The notes: generated by a model from the sequence alone, not told the origin. Positions 8,425-17,269 are shown, counted from the first letter of the stretch. The stretch is 49,570 nt of DNA from an uncultured Lachnospiraceae bacterium (GCA_910587955.1 CAJUNN010000018.1:1-49570), one strand, 5' to 3'. Program-made: numbers and translations.

Positions 8425-9327
8425 TTAAAAATACCCCTCTCTCTTTCTTCTCTCCATGCTGGCAGAACCTCCGTCACTGTCAATCACACGGCTGGTCCGC
8501 TCCGAAGAGACCGCGCTTAAGGTTTCTTCTATAATCTTATCCAGCGTATCGGCTTCCGATTCGGCGCCTCCTGTCAGAGGATAACACCCCAGGGTCCGGA
8601 ACCGTATCTTTTTCCGTTCCACCTGCTCACCCGGCCGCAGCTTCATCCGGTCGTCATCCACCATAATGATATTTCCGTCCCGGTACACCACCGGACGCTC
8701 TTCTGCAAAATACAGGGGCACAATCTCAATCTTTTCCCGGCGGATATACTGCCAGATATCCTTCTCCGTCCAGTTGGAAATGGGAAACACCCGCATGCTC
8801 TCGCCCTTTTTAATCTGCGTGTTGTAAGCCTTCCACATCTCCGGCCGCTGTTTCTTCGGCTCCCAGGCGTGTTCGGAATTGCGGAAAGAAAAAATGCGCT
8901 CCTTGGCGCGGGATTTCTCCTCATCCCTCCGTCCGCCTCCAAAGGCTGCCGTAAACCCGTATTTATCCAAGGCCTGCTTTAAAGCCTGCGTCTTCATAAT
9001 ATCCGTATAGGCCGCCCCGTGATCGAAGGGATTAATCCCCTGGCGCACGCCGTCCTCGTTCGTATAAACCAGCATTTCCAGGCCGTACTTTTCTGCCATC
9101 CGATCCCGGAACTCAATCATCTCCCGGAACTTCCACGTTGTATCAATATGAAGAAACGGAAACGGCGGTTTCTCCGGGTAAAAGGCTTTCATGGCCAGAT
9201 GCAGCATTACGGAGCTGTCCTTGCCGATGGAATACAGCATCACCGGCTTCTCACATTCCGCCGCAACCTCCCGCATAATATAAATTGCCTCTGCTTCCAG
9301 AACATCCAGATGGCTCAATTCACTCAT
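8425..9327 (-). CDS. cysD: Sulfate adenylyltransferase subunit 2
   Basis: Catalytic subunit of ATP sulfurylase, forming APS and pyrophosphate from sulfate and ATP in complex with CysN. The 300-residue protein shows the PP-loop SIGKDSS (33-39), the nearby HIDTTWKFREM segment, and the conserved GGGRRDEEKSRAKER (130-144); normal family length. It is the first gene of the operon; its promoter is at 9388-9416 and the leader is about 55 bases. A GAGGT ribosome site precedes the ATG. No T-box, SAM riboswitch or other leader structure is seen, so the operon does not show the usual signs of cysteine-starvation control. Confidence 0.96.
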   Translation of the reverse strand: MSELSHLDVLEAEAIYIMREVAAECEKPVMLYSIGKDSSVMLHLAMKAFYPEKPPFPFLHIDTTWKFREMIEFRDRMAEKYGLEMLVYTNEDGVRQGINPFDHGAAYTDIMKTQALKQALDKYGFTAAFGGGRRDEEKSRAKERIFSFRNSEHAWEPKKQRPEMWKAYNTQIKKGESMRVFPISNWTEKDIWQYIRREKIEIVPLYFAEERPVVYRDGNIIMVDDDRMKLRPGEQVERKKIRFRTLGCYPLTGGAESEADTLDKIIEETLSAVSSERTSRVIDSDGGSASMERRKREGYF

Positions 9328-9387
9328 GTATTTCTACCTCATAGCTTTCTTTTCTGTTCAAACAAATTACAGGCCAAGATTCTCCTT

Positions 9388-9416
9388 ATTATACTGAATC
9401 TGCCATAGATAGTCAA
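9388..9416 (-). promoter_or_regulatory. Sigma-A promoter of the cysD-sulfotransferase operon
   Basis: TTGACT (9411-9416) and a perfect TATAAT (9388-9393) on the minus strand, spaced 17 bases. It looks strong and constitutive; no flanking dyad was found. Confidence 0.88.
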
Positions 9417-9427
9417 GCAAGCATACA

Positions 9428-9456
9428 GAAAAAAGGGGCGGAAAGCCCCTTTTTCC
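9428..9456. terminator. Bidirectional terminator between rho and cysD
   Basis: Stem GGGGC (9435-9439) / GCCCC (9445-9449) is flanked by A6 on one side and T5 on the other, so it works on both strands. On the minus strand it ends the rho transcript just before the cysD promoter. Confidence 0.85.
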
Positions 9457-9475
9457 CTGCGCTCTCATACAGCGC

Positions 9476-10846
9476 CTAAATAAACTTTGTCTTTTTCACC
9501 GTCTGTACAAACTCACTGTTATATCTGGTGCGGCTAAACATATTCAGCACATTTTCCACTGCCTCATCCGCCTTCAGACCGTTCAGGCCCTTGCGCACAA
9601 TGTCCATAGCTTCCAGTTCCTCCGGCGTCAGCAGCAGATCCTCACGCCTTGTCCCGGATTTGGGAATGTCAATGGCCGGGAATACCCGCTTCTCCTGAAG
9701 TTTGCGGTTCAGCACCAGCTCCATATTTCCGGTTCCCTTAAACTCCTCGTAGATCACATCGTCCATCTTGCTTCCCGTCTCCACCAGGGCTGTGGCAAGT
9801 ATGGTCAGGCTGCCGCCTTCCCTCATATTCCGCGCCGCGCCGAAGAACCGCTTAGGCATATGCAGGGCTGCCGGGTCAAGGCCTCCGGACAGGGTACGTC
9901 CGCTGGGGGGAACCGTAAGATTGTACGCCCTTGCCAGCCTGGTAATGCTGTCCAGAAGAATTACCACATCCTTCTTATGCTCTACCAGCCGCTTCGCCCG
10001 CTCAATCACCATCTCAGACACCCGCTTGTGATGCTCGGGCAGCTCGTCAAAGGTAGAATAGATAACCTCCACATTGGGCCCTTCGATGGCTTCCTTAATA
10101 TCGGTCACTTCCTCCGGCCGCTCATCAATCAGCAGAATCAGCAGGCGCATCTCCGGGTGATTCCGGGTGATGGATTTCGCTACGTCTTTTAATAAGGTTG
10201 TCTTACCTGCCTTGGGCGGGGAGACGATCATGCCTCTCTGTCCCTTTCCGATAGGGGAAATCAAATCCACAATCCGCATGGCCGTACTTCCGCCCGGGCG
10301 CTCCAGATGAATGCGCTCGTTGGGGAAAATGGGGGTTAGTTCCTCAAAGCTGCGCCTTCTGGCAGCCTCCTCCGGCCGATAGCCGTTAATGGATTTCAGA
10401 TACAAAAGTGCCGCAAACTTCTCCGACTGGCTGCGCACTTTAATATTTCCGCAGAGGATATCTCCCGTTTTCAGATTGTAACGGCGGATCATGGCCGGAT
10501 TGATGTAAATGTCGTTTTCACCCGGCAGATAATTGGCGCTCCGAATAAAGCCGTACCCGTCTGCCAGTACCTCCAGGATGCCGTTTGCCACCTGCCCGCT
10601 GTCCAGCTGAGACATATCCTGGGCCGGACGCTCCGTTCTCTCTGCTCCCCGCTCCTGCCGGTTCTCCTGAGGACTTTTCCGCTCCCGCTTCTCAGGTTCT
10701 TTCTGCGCGCCGTTCTCCTCATCTTTTTCCAGCATCCGGTTAATCAGATCGCCTTTCTTCAGCGCTGACGTTCCCTTCATCCCCCTCGCTTTCGCAATCT
10801 CCTTCAATTCCGACAGCGGAAGCGATTCATACTGCTCTCTGGTCAT
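9476..10846 (-). CDS. rho: Transcription termination factor Rho
   Basis: Hexameric RNA helicase that terminates untranslated transcripts. The 456-residue protein has a Rho-N (SAP-like) helical region (about 1-45) and then a charged Arg/Glu linker (about 48-85) typical of clostridial Rho. The cold-shock-like RNA-binding domain contains GYGFIR, and the RecA-like ATPase core has Walker A SPPKAGKTT and LLILLIDERPEEVTD. The Q-loop and R-loop regions (PPSGRTLSGGLDP) are intact, so a functional protein is expected. The ATG at 10846 is chosen over one nine bases upstream because the AGGAGG abuts the earlier ATG with no spacing. It probably autoregulates, as Rho does elsewhere. Confidence 0.97.
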   Translation of the reverse strand: MTREQYESLPLSELKEIAKARGMKGTSALKKGDLINRMLEKDEENGAQKEPEKRERKSPQENRQERGAERTERPAQDMSQLDSGQVANGILEVLADGYGFIRSANYLPGENDIYINPAMIRRYNLKTGDILCGNIKVRSQSEKFAALLYLKSINGYRPEEAARRRSFEELTPIFPNERIHLERPGGSTAMRIVDLISPIGKGQRGMIVSPPKAGKTTLLKDVAKSITRNHPEMRLLILLIDERPEEVTDIKEAIEGPNVEVIYSTFDELPEHHKRVSEMVIERAKRLVEHKKDVVILLDSITRLARAYNLTVPPSGRTLSGGLDPAALHMPKRFFGAARNMREGGSLTILATALVETGSKMDDVIYEEFKGTGNMELVLNRKLQEKRVFPAIDIPKSGTRREDLLLTPEELEAMDIVRKGLNGLKADEAVENVLNMFSRTRYNSEFVQTVKKTKFI

Positions 10847-10913
10847 TCTATACATCCTCCTGATCTCTGTTTTATGATATATATCCAGCTTTCATTTCTC
10901 ATTCAGGGAGTTG

Positions 10914-10987
10914 CCGCCTGAAACTCTGGCGGGCTTGACAGATTGTCTTATACGTTCTGATTATACCGCATTTCCGCAAAAAATCAA
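10914..10987 (-). promoter_or_regulatory. rho promoter and leader hairpin
   Basis: TTGATT (10982-10987) and TATAAT (10960-10965) on the minus strand are 16 bases apart. The ~110-base leader contains a CCGCC (10914-10918) / GGCGG (10928-10932) stem. The rest of the interval to 11083 is AT-rich; I see no further gene or clear terminator in it. Confidence 0.7.
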
Positions 10988-11083
10988 AGATCTATATTTC
11001 ATACTTTGAAAATTCCAGAAGTACTTATAAAATATAGAGGAAATCCTTGTGATTTTTGCCACATTTGCACACAAGCATTTTTC

Positions 11084-12262
11084 TCACTCCTCTGCCACAT
11101 AACTCTTTTCCAGGGTCATTATGCAGTGATACCTGGAATCCAGGCCCCTCACCTTTTCCGAAATTTTCGTCTGAAGCTGCTTTAAATCTTTTCCCTGATA
11201 AGCATGGGGCACAACCACATCAAAGATAAGGTTGATCTGCTGCTCCCCGTCCACCATACGGAAATCATGAATAGACAGGCGGCCGTCAAGCGCCTCCACC
11301 ACGGCTTTCACCTCCGCCCGGACTGCAGCCGCCCGGTCATCCCGGACCGCTACCGGATCCATATGAATCACCAGAAAAATGCCAAGCTTCTTGGCTGCCT
11401 CCCGCTCAATCCGATCGATAATCTCATGAGACACTTCAATATCCACATCGTTTGGAACCTCCGCATGGATGGAAGCCAGGCTTCTGGTGGGCCCATAGTT
11501 GTGTACAATCAGGTCATGGCTGCCCAGAATCCCGTCGTAGCTCTCCACCATCTCCGTAATTTTGTGATAAACCTCCGGATCCACCGCCTCTCCGATAAGG
11601 GGCTCCAAGGTGTCCTTTGCAATGCCGATTCCGGCCCATATTACCACCAGGGCAACGGCAATTCCCACGAAACCGTCAATGTTAACCCCGGTAAAACGGA
11701 AAAACAGAATGGATGCTACGGTGGCAGAAGTAGTAACCACATCCCCCATGGCATCCGCCGCCGTAGCCATCATCACTTTGGAATGGATCCGCTTTCCCAG
11801 CTTCCGGTTAAAGTACCCCATCCAAAGTTTCACGCCAATGGAACCCAAAAGAACTACAAGAGAAAGCGCACGGAAACTTAAGTCTTCCGGATCCCGGATT
11901 TTTCCGGCTGCACTCTTGAGAAAAGACCATCCCACTTGTATCACAAGAAAGGAAACAATCAGAGCCGCAATATATTCGATCCGGCCGTGTCCGAAGGGAT
12001 GATCCCGGTCCGCGGGCTTGCTCGCCATCTTAACCCCTACAAAGCCGATGACGGACGAAGCCGCGTCGGACAGATTATTAAATGCGTCCGCCATAACGGA
12101 AATACTGTGAAGCAGAAGACCAACAGCCAGCTTGCCCCCAAACAGCAGCAGATTGCACACAATCCCTACCAACCCCGCAAGCACGCCGTACTCCGTGCGT
12201 ACCTGGGCATTTTCCGTATTCTCGTAATTTTTTACAAATTTATGTACCAGAAAGTCTACCAT
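11084..12262 (-). CDS. Cation diffusion facilitator (CDF) transporter
   Basis: Membrane antiporter that exports divalent metals such as Zn, Mn, Fe or Co in exchange for protons. About 392 residues. TM2 metal-site residues are in ADAFNNLSDAASS and TM5 carries AADAMGDVVTT; HPFGHGRIEYIAA between TM2 and TM3 is the family signature. A long C-terminal cytoplasmic dimerisation domain follows (ZT_dimer, His/Asp-rich, e.g. HDLIVHNYGP, VIHMDPV). The C-terminal part is longer than in short CDFs such as FieF, matching the clostridial ~390-residue subgroup. The ATG at 12262 (MVDFLVHKF) has AAGGGA eight bases upstream; an in-frame ATG eight codons earlier lacks an SD. Metal specificity cannot be read. Confidence 0.9.
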   Translation of the reverse strand: MVDFLVHKFVKNYENTENAQVRTEYGVLAGLVGIVCNLLLFGGKLAVGLLLHSISVMADAFNNLSDAASSVIGFVGVKMASKPADRDHPFGHGRIEYIAALIVSFLVIQVGWSFLKSAAGKIRDPEDLSFRALSLVVLLGSIGVKLWMGYFNRKLGKRIHSKVMMATAADAMGDVVTTSATVASILFFRFTGVNIDGFVGIAVALVVIWAGIGIAKDTLEPLIGEAVDPEVYHKITEMVESYDGILGSHDLIVHNYGPTRSLASIHAEVPNDVDIEVSHEIIDRIEREAAKKLGIFLVIHMDPVAVRDDRAAAVRAEVKAVVEALDGRLSIHDFRMVDGEQQINLIFDVVVPHAYQGKDLKQLQTKISEKVRGLDSRYHCIMTLEKSYVAEE

Positions 12263-12329
12263 TCTCTTGTTCCCTTCTTTTTGCATTCTTATTATTGTAA
12301 TATAATCTTTTGAAAAAAGGAAGACCGTC

Positions 12330-12358
12330 TTGTTATTTTCCCGGAAATATGCTATTGT
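12330..12358 (+). promoter_or_regulatory. Promoter of pncB
   Basis: TTGTTA (12330-12335), 17-base spacer, TATTGT (12353-12358) with an extended -10 TGC. The start codon lies about 43 bases downstream of the predicted start site. Confidence 0.65.
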
Positions 12359-12407
12359 TTTGTTACTGACAAGACAGTGGCAAGAGAAGGAGCGTGCAGA
12401 AAATATT

Positions 12408-13862
12408 ATGAGTACTATGAAACTGACCCTGCTGACAGATCTCTACGAGCTTACCATGATGCAGGGATACTTTAAAAATCATACAAATGAGACGGTTGTT
12501 TTTGACGCCTTCTACCGGAAAAACCCTTCCGGAAACGGATTTGCCATCGCGGCCGGACTGGATCAGGTCATTGATTATATCAAAAACCTGACCTTTGACA
12601 GCAATGATATCGCCTATTTAAAAAGTCTCGGGCTTTTTGAAGAAGATTTTTTGAACTACCTGAGCAATTTCCGCTTCTCCGGCGATATCTATGCCATCCC
12701 GGAAGGAACGGTAGTCTTCCCCAGAGAACCCCTGGTAAAAGTGGTGGCCCCCATTATGGAGGCCCAGCTTATCGAAACGGCTATTCTTACGATTGTCAAC
12801 CACCAGAGCCTCATCGCCACCAAGACTGCCCGGGTGGTTCACGCGGCAAAAGGCGACGGCATTATGGAATTCGGACTCCGCCGCGCCCAGGGACCGGACG
12901 CCGGCATCTACGGCGCAAGGGCTGCCATGATCGGCGGCTGTATCGGCACCTCCAACGTCCTGGCCGGCCAGCTCTTTGACGTACCGGTGAAGGGAACCCA
13001 TGCCCACAGCTGGATTATGAGTTTCCCGGACGAATATACAGCCTTTAAGAAGTATTCCGAACTCTATCCGAACGCCTGCATTCTGCTGGCAGATACCTAC
13101 GACACTCTGAAATCCGGCGTGCCCAACGCCATCCGTGTCTTTACAGAAATGCGCGAAGCCGGAATTCCCCTGACCTTCTACGGAATCCGTCTGGACAGCG
13201 GCGACCTGGCCTATATGTCCAAGAAAGCCCGGAAGATGCTGGATGAGGCCGGTTTCCCTGACGCAGTGATCTCCGCCTCCAGCGATTTGGACGAGTACCT
13301 GATCACCAGTTTGAAGGGCCAGAATGCAGCCATTACCTCCTGGGGCGTGGGAACCAATATGATTACCTCCAGCGATTGCCCCGCCTTCGGGGGCGTGTAC
13401 AAGCTGGCGGCCGTTCTGGATGAAGACGGGGAATTTATCCCCAAGATCAAGCTTTCTGAAAATTCCGAGAAGATCACCAATCCCGGAAATAAGACCGTCT
13501 TCCGCATCTACGACAATGAGACCGGAAAGATCCGGGCAGATCTCATCGCCCTGGCGGACGAGACCTTTGACGTATCCCAGGATTTGCTGATTTTCGATTC
13601 CATCGAGACCTGGAAGAAGACAAAGCTCAAAGGCGGTACTTACCATATGCGGGAACTTCTGATTCCCATTTTCCAAAAGGGAGTATGCGTCTATGCCTCT
13701 CCCAGCGTCATGGATATCCGGGACTACTGCATCAAGGAGCAAAATACCCTCTGGGATGAAACCCGGCGTCTTACCAATCCCCACGAGGTCTATGTGGATC
13801 TGTCAGACAAGCTGTTCAGGATCAAGGCAGGACTTCTGGATCAGATGAATCAGGAAAATTAA
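12408..13862 (+). CDS. pncB: Nicotinate phosphoribosyltransferase
   Basis: Salvages nicotinate to nicotinate mononucleotide with PRPP and ATP (Preiss-Handler NAD pathway). The 484-residue protein starts MSTMKLTLLTDLYELTMMQGYF, the typical Firmicute N-terminus. EFGLRRAQGPDAG and the KGTHAHSWIM region, which carry phosphoribosyl and nicotinate contacts and the phosphorylated histidine, are present, as is YGIRLDSGDLAY. GAAGGAG lies 15 bases upstream of the ATG, rather far; an ATG three codons on is also possible. It is one of the few plus-strand genes, divergent from the CDF gene. Its TAA shares a TTAA palindrome with the stop of the convergent phosphatase gene, so no terminator fits between them. 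Confidence 0.95.
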   Translation: MSTMKLTLLTDLYELTMMQGYFKNHTNETVVFDAFYRKNPSGNGFAIAAGLDQVIDYIKNLTFDSNDIAYLKSLGLFEEDFLNYLSNFRFSGDIYAIPEGTVVFPREPLVKVVAPIMEAQLIETAILTIVNHQSLIATKTARVVHAAKGDGIMEFGLRRAQGPDAGIYGARAAMIGGCIGTSNVLAGQLFDVPVKGTHAHSWIMSFPDEYTAFKKYSELYPNACILLADTYDTLKSGVPNAIRVFTEMREAGIPLTFYGIRLDSGDLAYMSKKARKMLDEAGFPDAVISASSDLDEYLITSLKGQNAAITSWGVGTNMITSSDCPAFGGVYKLAAVLDEDGEFIPKIKLSENSEKITNPGNKTVFRIYDNETGKIRADLIALADETFDVSQDLLIFDSIETWKKTKLKGGTYHMRELLIPIFQKGVCVYASPSVMDIRDYCIKEQNTLWDETRRLTNPHEVYVDLSDKLFRIKAGLLDQMNQEN

Positions 13863-14638
13863 GTTCCGCTCTCCAAAATCTCTGCATGAGCTTTCGGCGA
13901 TCCGGCCAGAACCGCAGCCCGGGTCGCCAAATTCAGTTCTTCTCCGTTTTTCCCGGTAATCACGCCGCCGGCTTCCGTCAGAATCAGGGACGCCGCCGCA
14001 TAATCCCAGACACACAGCTTCGGCGAAATATAGGCCGCCGCACGGCCGCAGGCCACATAGCAAATGCTCAAGGCCGCCGATCCGATACTGCGCATATCCA
14101 TACACAGATAGGAGAGACGGCGCAGTTCTTCAAAAATCCCGTCCCGCAGTTCCGGCGTATAGGGTGCCGTATCCATGCAGAGAACACTCTCCCCGAGAGC
14201 ACAGTCACGCAGTACCAGCTTCCTGCCGTTTAAAAAGGCTCCTGTTCCTCTTCCGGCCGCAAACATTTCTTCCCGGAACGGGTTGTACACCACGCCAATC
14301 TCCATCCTTCCCTGCCGGGAAAGTCCCACACTGATCCCGCAGACCGGAAAGCCGCAGATGAAATTTGTAGTTCCGTCGATAGGATCAATAATAAACGTAT
14401 CCCCCTTCCCTATCTTTCCCTCTGAATAGCCGTCCTCTTCTCCCACGAAGACTGCCTCCGGCACCAATGCAGAAAGCCTTTGAATCAGAAATTCCTGGAC
14501 CATGGAGTCATATTTCGTCACAAAGTTCGCCGTACCCTCTTTTGTCCTGCACGCACCGGCGGACGTACAGGTGCGTATCAAATCCCCGGCCTCCCGCACA
14601 GTCCGGCACATTCTTTCAAATAAAACTTCCTTCTCCAT
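13859..14638 (-). CDS. Inositol monophosphatase family protein
   Basis: Mg-dependent, Li-sensitive phosphatase of the IMPase/SuhB superfamily acting on inositol or sugar phosphates. The 259 residues carry all three metal motifs: GEED (66-69), DPIDGTTNF (85-93) and WDYAAASLI (211-219). DPIDGTTNF followed by xxGFP is closer to inositol monophosphatase than to the PAP phosphatase CysQ, whose motif is DPLDGTKEF. It follows the YesN-like regulator by 29 bases on the same strand, so it may share that transcript, though no functional link is evident. It converges on pncB with a four-base overlap of stop codons. Confidence 0.88.
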   Translation of the reverse strand: MEKEVLFERMCRTVREAGDLIRTCTSAGACRTKEGTANFVTKYDSMVQEFLIQRLSALVPEAVFVGEEDGYSEGKIGKGDTFIIDPIDGTTNFICGFPVCGISVGLSRQGRMEIGVVYNPFREEMFAAGRGTGAFLNGRKLVLRDCALGESVLCMDTAPYTPELRDGIFEELRRLSYLCMDMRSIGSAALSICYVACGRAAAYISPKLCVWDYAAASLILTEAGGVITGKNGEELNLATRAAVLAGSPKAHAEILESGT

Positions 14639-14667
14639 AAACGCCCTCCGTCTTATGTTTCTTCGGC

Positions 14668-15447
14668 CTACAGCCGCCTCAGGATATGATCCTTCGGCAG
14701 ATGCCTGCCGTTTTTCAGTTCCATGGGTTTCATTCCCGTTACGCGGCAGAACACCCGGCTGAAATATTTCGGATCGCTATACCCGATGGCATAGGCAATC
14801 TCATATACCTTTTTGTCTGTACCGCACAGATAGTCAACGGCTGCCCGGATCCGGTAGAATGTGAGCATTTCCAGAAAGGTATAGCCGGTCTTGCTCTTAA
14901 AAAGCTTTCCCAGATAGCTGTCGCTTATCAGCAAATCATCCGCCACGCTTTTCAACGTCAGGTTTTCCCAATAGCGCTCTCTTAAAATCTCTCTGGCCCG
15001 GTCCAGATATTTGTCCTGGATATTGCGGACATCCGGCGATTGCTGCAGTTCCTCCTCGCTTCCCGCCCTCTGCTTCTTTTTTATCTTTGCCGCAATATTC
15101 TCCAGGGCTTCCCTAAGCTCCCCGTCATCCACCGGTTTCAGAAGATACTCCTGGACTTCCAGGTGCAGGGCCTGTTTTGCAAAGGCAAACTCGTCGTATC
15201 CGGACAAAATCATATACTCGCAGTCCGTCTTCCCTTTTAGATGCTCAATCATCTCCAGACCTCCGAGCTTGGGCATTTTCACATCAGTAATCACAATATC
15301 CGGCTGCAAATCCAGAATCTTTTCTATGCCTTCCTCCCCGTCTCCGGCTTCTCCCACCACCTCCATATCCATCTCTTCCCATGGTGTGGTCAGCCGCAGA
15401 CCTTCCCGGATTAATTCTTCATCTTCCACCAAAAGCACTCGCATCAT
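14668..15447 (-). CDS. YesN-like response regulator, AraC-type DNA-binding
   Basis: Cytoplasmic regulator activated by the histidine kinase encoded just upstream. The 259-residue protein has a receiver domain (1-120) with the acidic pocket Glu8/Asp9/Glu10, phosphoacceptor Asp55 (VITDVKMP) and Lys107 (LLKPVD). A short linker leads to a C-terminal AraC double helix-turn-helix (about 155-255) with the IAYAIGYSDPKYFSRVFCRVTGMKP signature region. The start is ATG at 15447, or the ATG one codon later. Two-component systems of this class usually control a neighbouring ABC uptake system, here the FbpABC-like transporter at 17270-21194. Confidence 0.92.
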   Translation of the reverse strand: MMRVLLVEDEELIREGLRLTTPWEEMDMEVVGEAGDGEEGIEKILDLQPDIVITDVKMPKLGGLEMIEHLKGKTDCEYMILSGYDEFAFAKQALHLEVQEYLLKPVDDGELREALENIAAKIKKKQRAGSEEELQQSPDVRNIQDKYLDRAREILRERYWENLTLKSVADDLLISDSYLGKLFKSKTGYTFLEMLTFYRIRAAVDYLCGTDKKVYEIAYAIGYSDPKYFSRVFCRVTGMKPMELKNGRHLPKDHILRRL

Positions 15448-15464
15448 CTGTTTTCTCTGCCTTT

Positions 15465-17183
15465 CTAGGCCGGCTTCTCCACCGCCTTTAGAACCAAAGT
15501 TACCGTCGTCCCTTCGCCCGGACGGCTTTTTGCAGCGATTCCGCAGCTTTCGTCCCCAAAGAGCCTTGCCCTGCGCTGTACATTATTCAAGCCGATATGG
15601 TGCATCCCCTCCTGACGGAATTCCAGTATATGAGCCAGCTCCCGCTCTGTCATGCCAATTCCGTTATCCGCAATCTCAAATACCAGAAAAGACTCCCCCC
15701 GAAGCCGGCCGGTAATGCGGATCTGGCAGGTTTCCGCTGTCCCGGAAAAACCGTGTACAATGGCATTTTCCACGATGGGCTGTATTACCAGCTTGGGGAT
15801 ATAAAGTCCCATCAGCTTTTCCTCCACATCTATGCACATAGACAGGCGATCGCCGTAATGCTTCTTCTGGATTTCCACAAAGGAATGGACAATTTCCAGC
15901 TCATAGGACACTTCCACCAGATCACTTTTCGTATTCATGACTCTGCGGAGTACCCGGCCCAGCAGCACTGCAATATTTACAATCTCTTCATTTTTGCCCA
16001 GCTTGGCATTCCACTTAATCAAATCCAGGGTATTATAAAGGAAGTGGGGATTCATTTGAAGGCTCAAAGAACGGGTCTCCGCAACCCAGAGACTGTGTTT
16101 TTCCTCCTCCACCCGTTCCATAAGCTCCTCTACCCGTCCGGTCATGGAGTCGAAGGCCCGTCCAAGCTGTCCTATCTCATCTTCCCGCTCAAAATTCAGG
16201 CGCACAGACAGATCCCCTTCCTCTACTATTCCCATGGACTTTATAATCTCCTCTATGGGATCGCAGACCGACTTTGCCAGCCGCCGTGAATACAGAAAAG
16301 CCAGCAGGACAATCACCAGAACCCCCACTGCCATAGCCAGAAGCAGAGGCGTCATAATGATTGAAAGGGTCCCCGAGGGGATCTCCTGCATAATTGTCAA
16401 ATCCAGATACTTGCTTCTGCTGAACGCAAAATTAGGGTCTGCATTTCCTTCCTCCGCCGCCATTTCCCGGGAATAGCCGTAAGCTTCCGCCTTCCCCAGG
16501 CCTTCCAGGGCAGTTCCGCCTGAATGATAGATCACGGACGCGCTTTTGTTGACAATCAGCGTACTGGTATTATATTGATCCGAGCTTTCCTCCACCAGTA
16601 AATCCAACGTGCTTCTGGGTATCTCTACCAGCAGATAGCCCAGTACCGTACTGTCTTCTCCCCGGCAGGCTTTCGCCATGCAGATCCGATCTTCCGGGCC
16701 AAAAAGCGCATCCCGGGCCACCGCGTAAAGGGCTGTGCCTTCCGTCATATTGGCTTTCCGAAACACTCCCCAGTTGGGAAATTCCCCGCTAAAATCAGCG
16801 ATTTTGTTTTTCGATGTAGAGATACACTGCCGATCCCGGAGACGGATGGCACTGATAGTGGCCTTTTCTACAAAACTGTTCCGAAGCATATACAGCTCCT
16901 GCATCAGCACATTGGTGTCCTGCTGCCCTCCTCTCATAAAAGAGCGGACCGCCTCGTCCGAATCCAGCTCCAGCAGCATTTCCTCATAGCTCCAAATCAC
17001 ATTTTCTACGGATGTGCGGATCCTCTCTGCAGTTGCCTGGCAGGATTCCTTTAGGTTTGTCTCATAAAGGCCATAGAAAACACCTCCGGTGACAAATCCC
17101 ATAATCAGAACAAACACCAGGCATACTGCAAACATAGAGGTAAATATGCGGTAAAAATAACTTTCGTTTATCTTTTTGTGCAT
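15465..17183 (-). CDS. YesM-like sensor histidine kinase
   Basis: Membrane sensor that phosphorylates the adjacent YesN-like regulator. The 572-residue protein has TM1 (about 14-37), a ~235-residue extracellular sensor domain with Cache-like character, TM2 (about 274-297) and HAMP (298-350). The LytS/YesM-type His_kinase domain places the phosphoacceptor His380 in QMNPHFLYNTLD. A HATPase domain follows, with VENAIVHG and DNGIGM, and GxG at the end. It has its own consensus promoter and is the first gene of the kinase-regulator unit. The ligand may be sensed directly or via the neighbouring binding protein, as in HptSA-type systems; this is inference. Confidence 0.93.
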   Translation of the reverse strand: MHKKINESYFYRIFTSMFAVCLVFVLIMGFVTGGVFYGLYETNLKESCQATAERIRTSVENVIWSYEEMLLELDSDEAVRSFMRGGQQDTNVLMQELYMLRNSFVEKATISAIRLRDRQCISTSKNKIADFSGEFPNWGVFRKANMTEGTALYAVARDALFGPEDRICMAKACRGEDSTVLGYLLVEIPRSTLDLLVEESSDQYNTSTLIVNKSASVIYHSGGTALEGLGKAEAYGYSREMAAEEGNADPNFAFSRSKYLDLTIMQEIPSGTLSIIMTPLLLAMAVGVLVIVLLAFLYSRRLAKSVCDPIEEIIKSMGIVEEGDLSVRLNFEREDEIGQLGRAFDSMTGRVEELMERVEEEKHSLWVAETRSLSLQMNPHFLYNTLDLIKWNAKLGKNEEIVNIAVLLGRVLRRVMNTKSDLVEVSYELEIVHSFVEIQKKHYGDRLSMCIDVEEKLMGLYIPKLVIQPIVENAIVHGFSGTAETCQIRITGRLRGESFLVFEIADNGIGMTERELAHILEFRQEGMHHIGLNNVQRRARLFGDESCGIAAKSRPGEGTTVTLVLKAVEKPA

Positions 17184-17216
17184 CGCTGAAAGCTCCGTTT
17201 CCCATTGATCGCTTTC

Positions 17217-17245
17217 ATTATATAATTCTCAATATTTCTTTTCAA
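17217..17245 (-). promoter_or_regulatory. Sigma-A promoter of the two-component operon
   Basis: TTGAAA (17240-17245), 17-base spacer, TATAAT (17217-17222) on the minus strand. It separates kinase and regulator expression from the transporter operon that ends at 17270. Confidence 0.85.
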
Positions 17246-17269
17246 TAAATATAGCTTCCGTACGCTCTG

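Noticed and set aside
8424..8483. Longer N-terminus for cysNC
   Set aside because: The frame is open into cysD, but family similarity begins at MEKGLLKF and an SD precedes that ATG.
5256..8534. A 1092-codon open frame on the plus strand across the sulfation operon
   Set aside because: It is exactly antisense to the ABC ATPase, binding protein and cysNC, has no SD, and its translation is Cys/His/Pro-rich without any family pattern. It arises from the codon bias of the real genes.
13859..14638. IMPase-family gene as the PAP phosphatase (CysQ) of the sulfation pathway
   Set aside because: Its motif is DPIDGTTNF rather than the CysQ-type DPLDGTKEF, and it is not in the sulfation operon. A side activity on PAP cannot be excluded.
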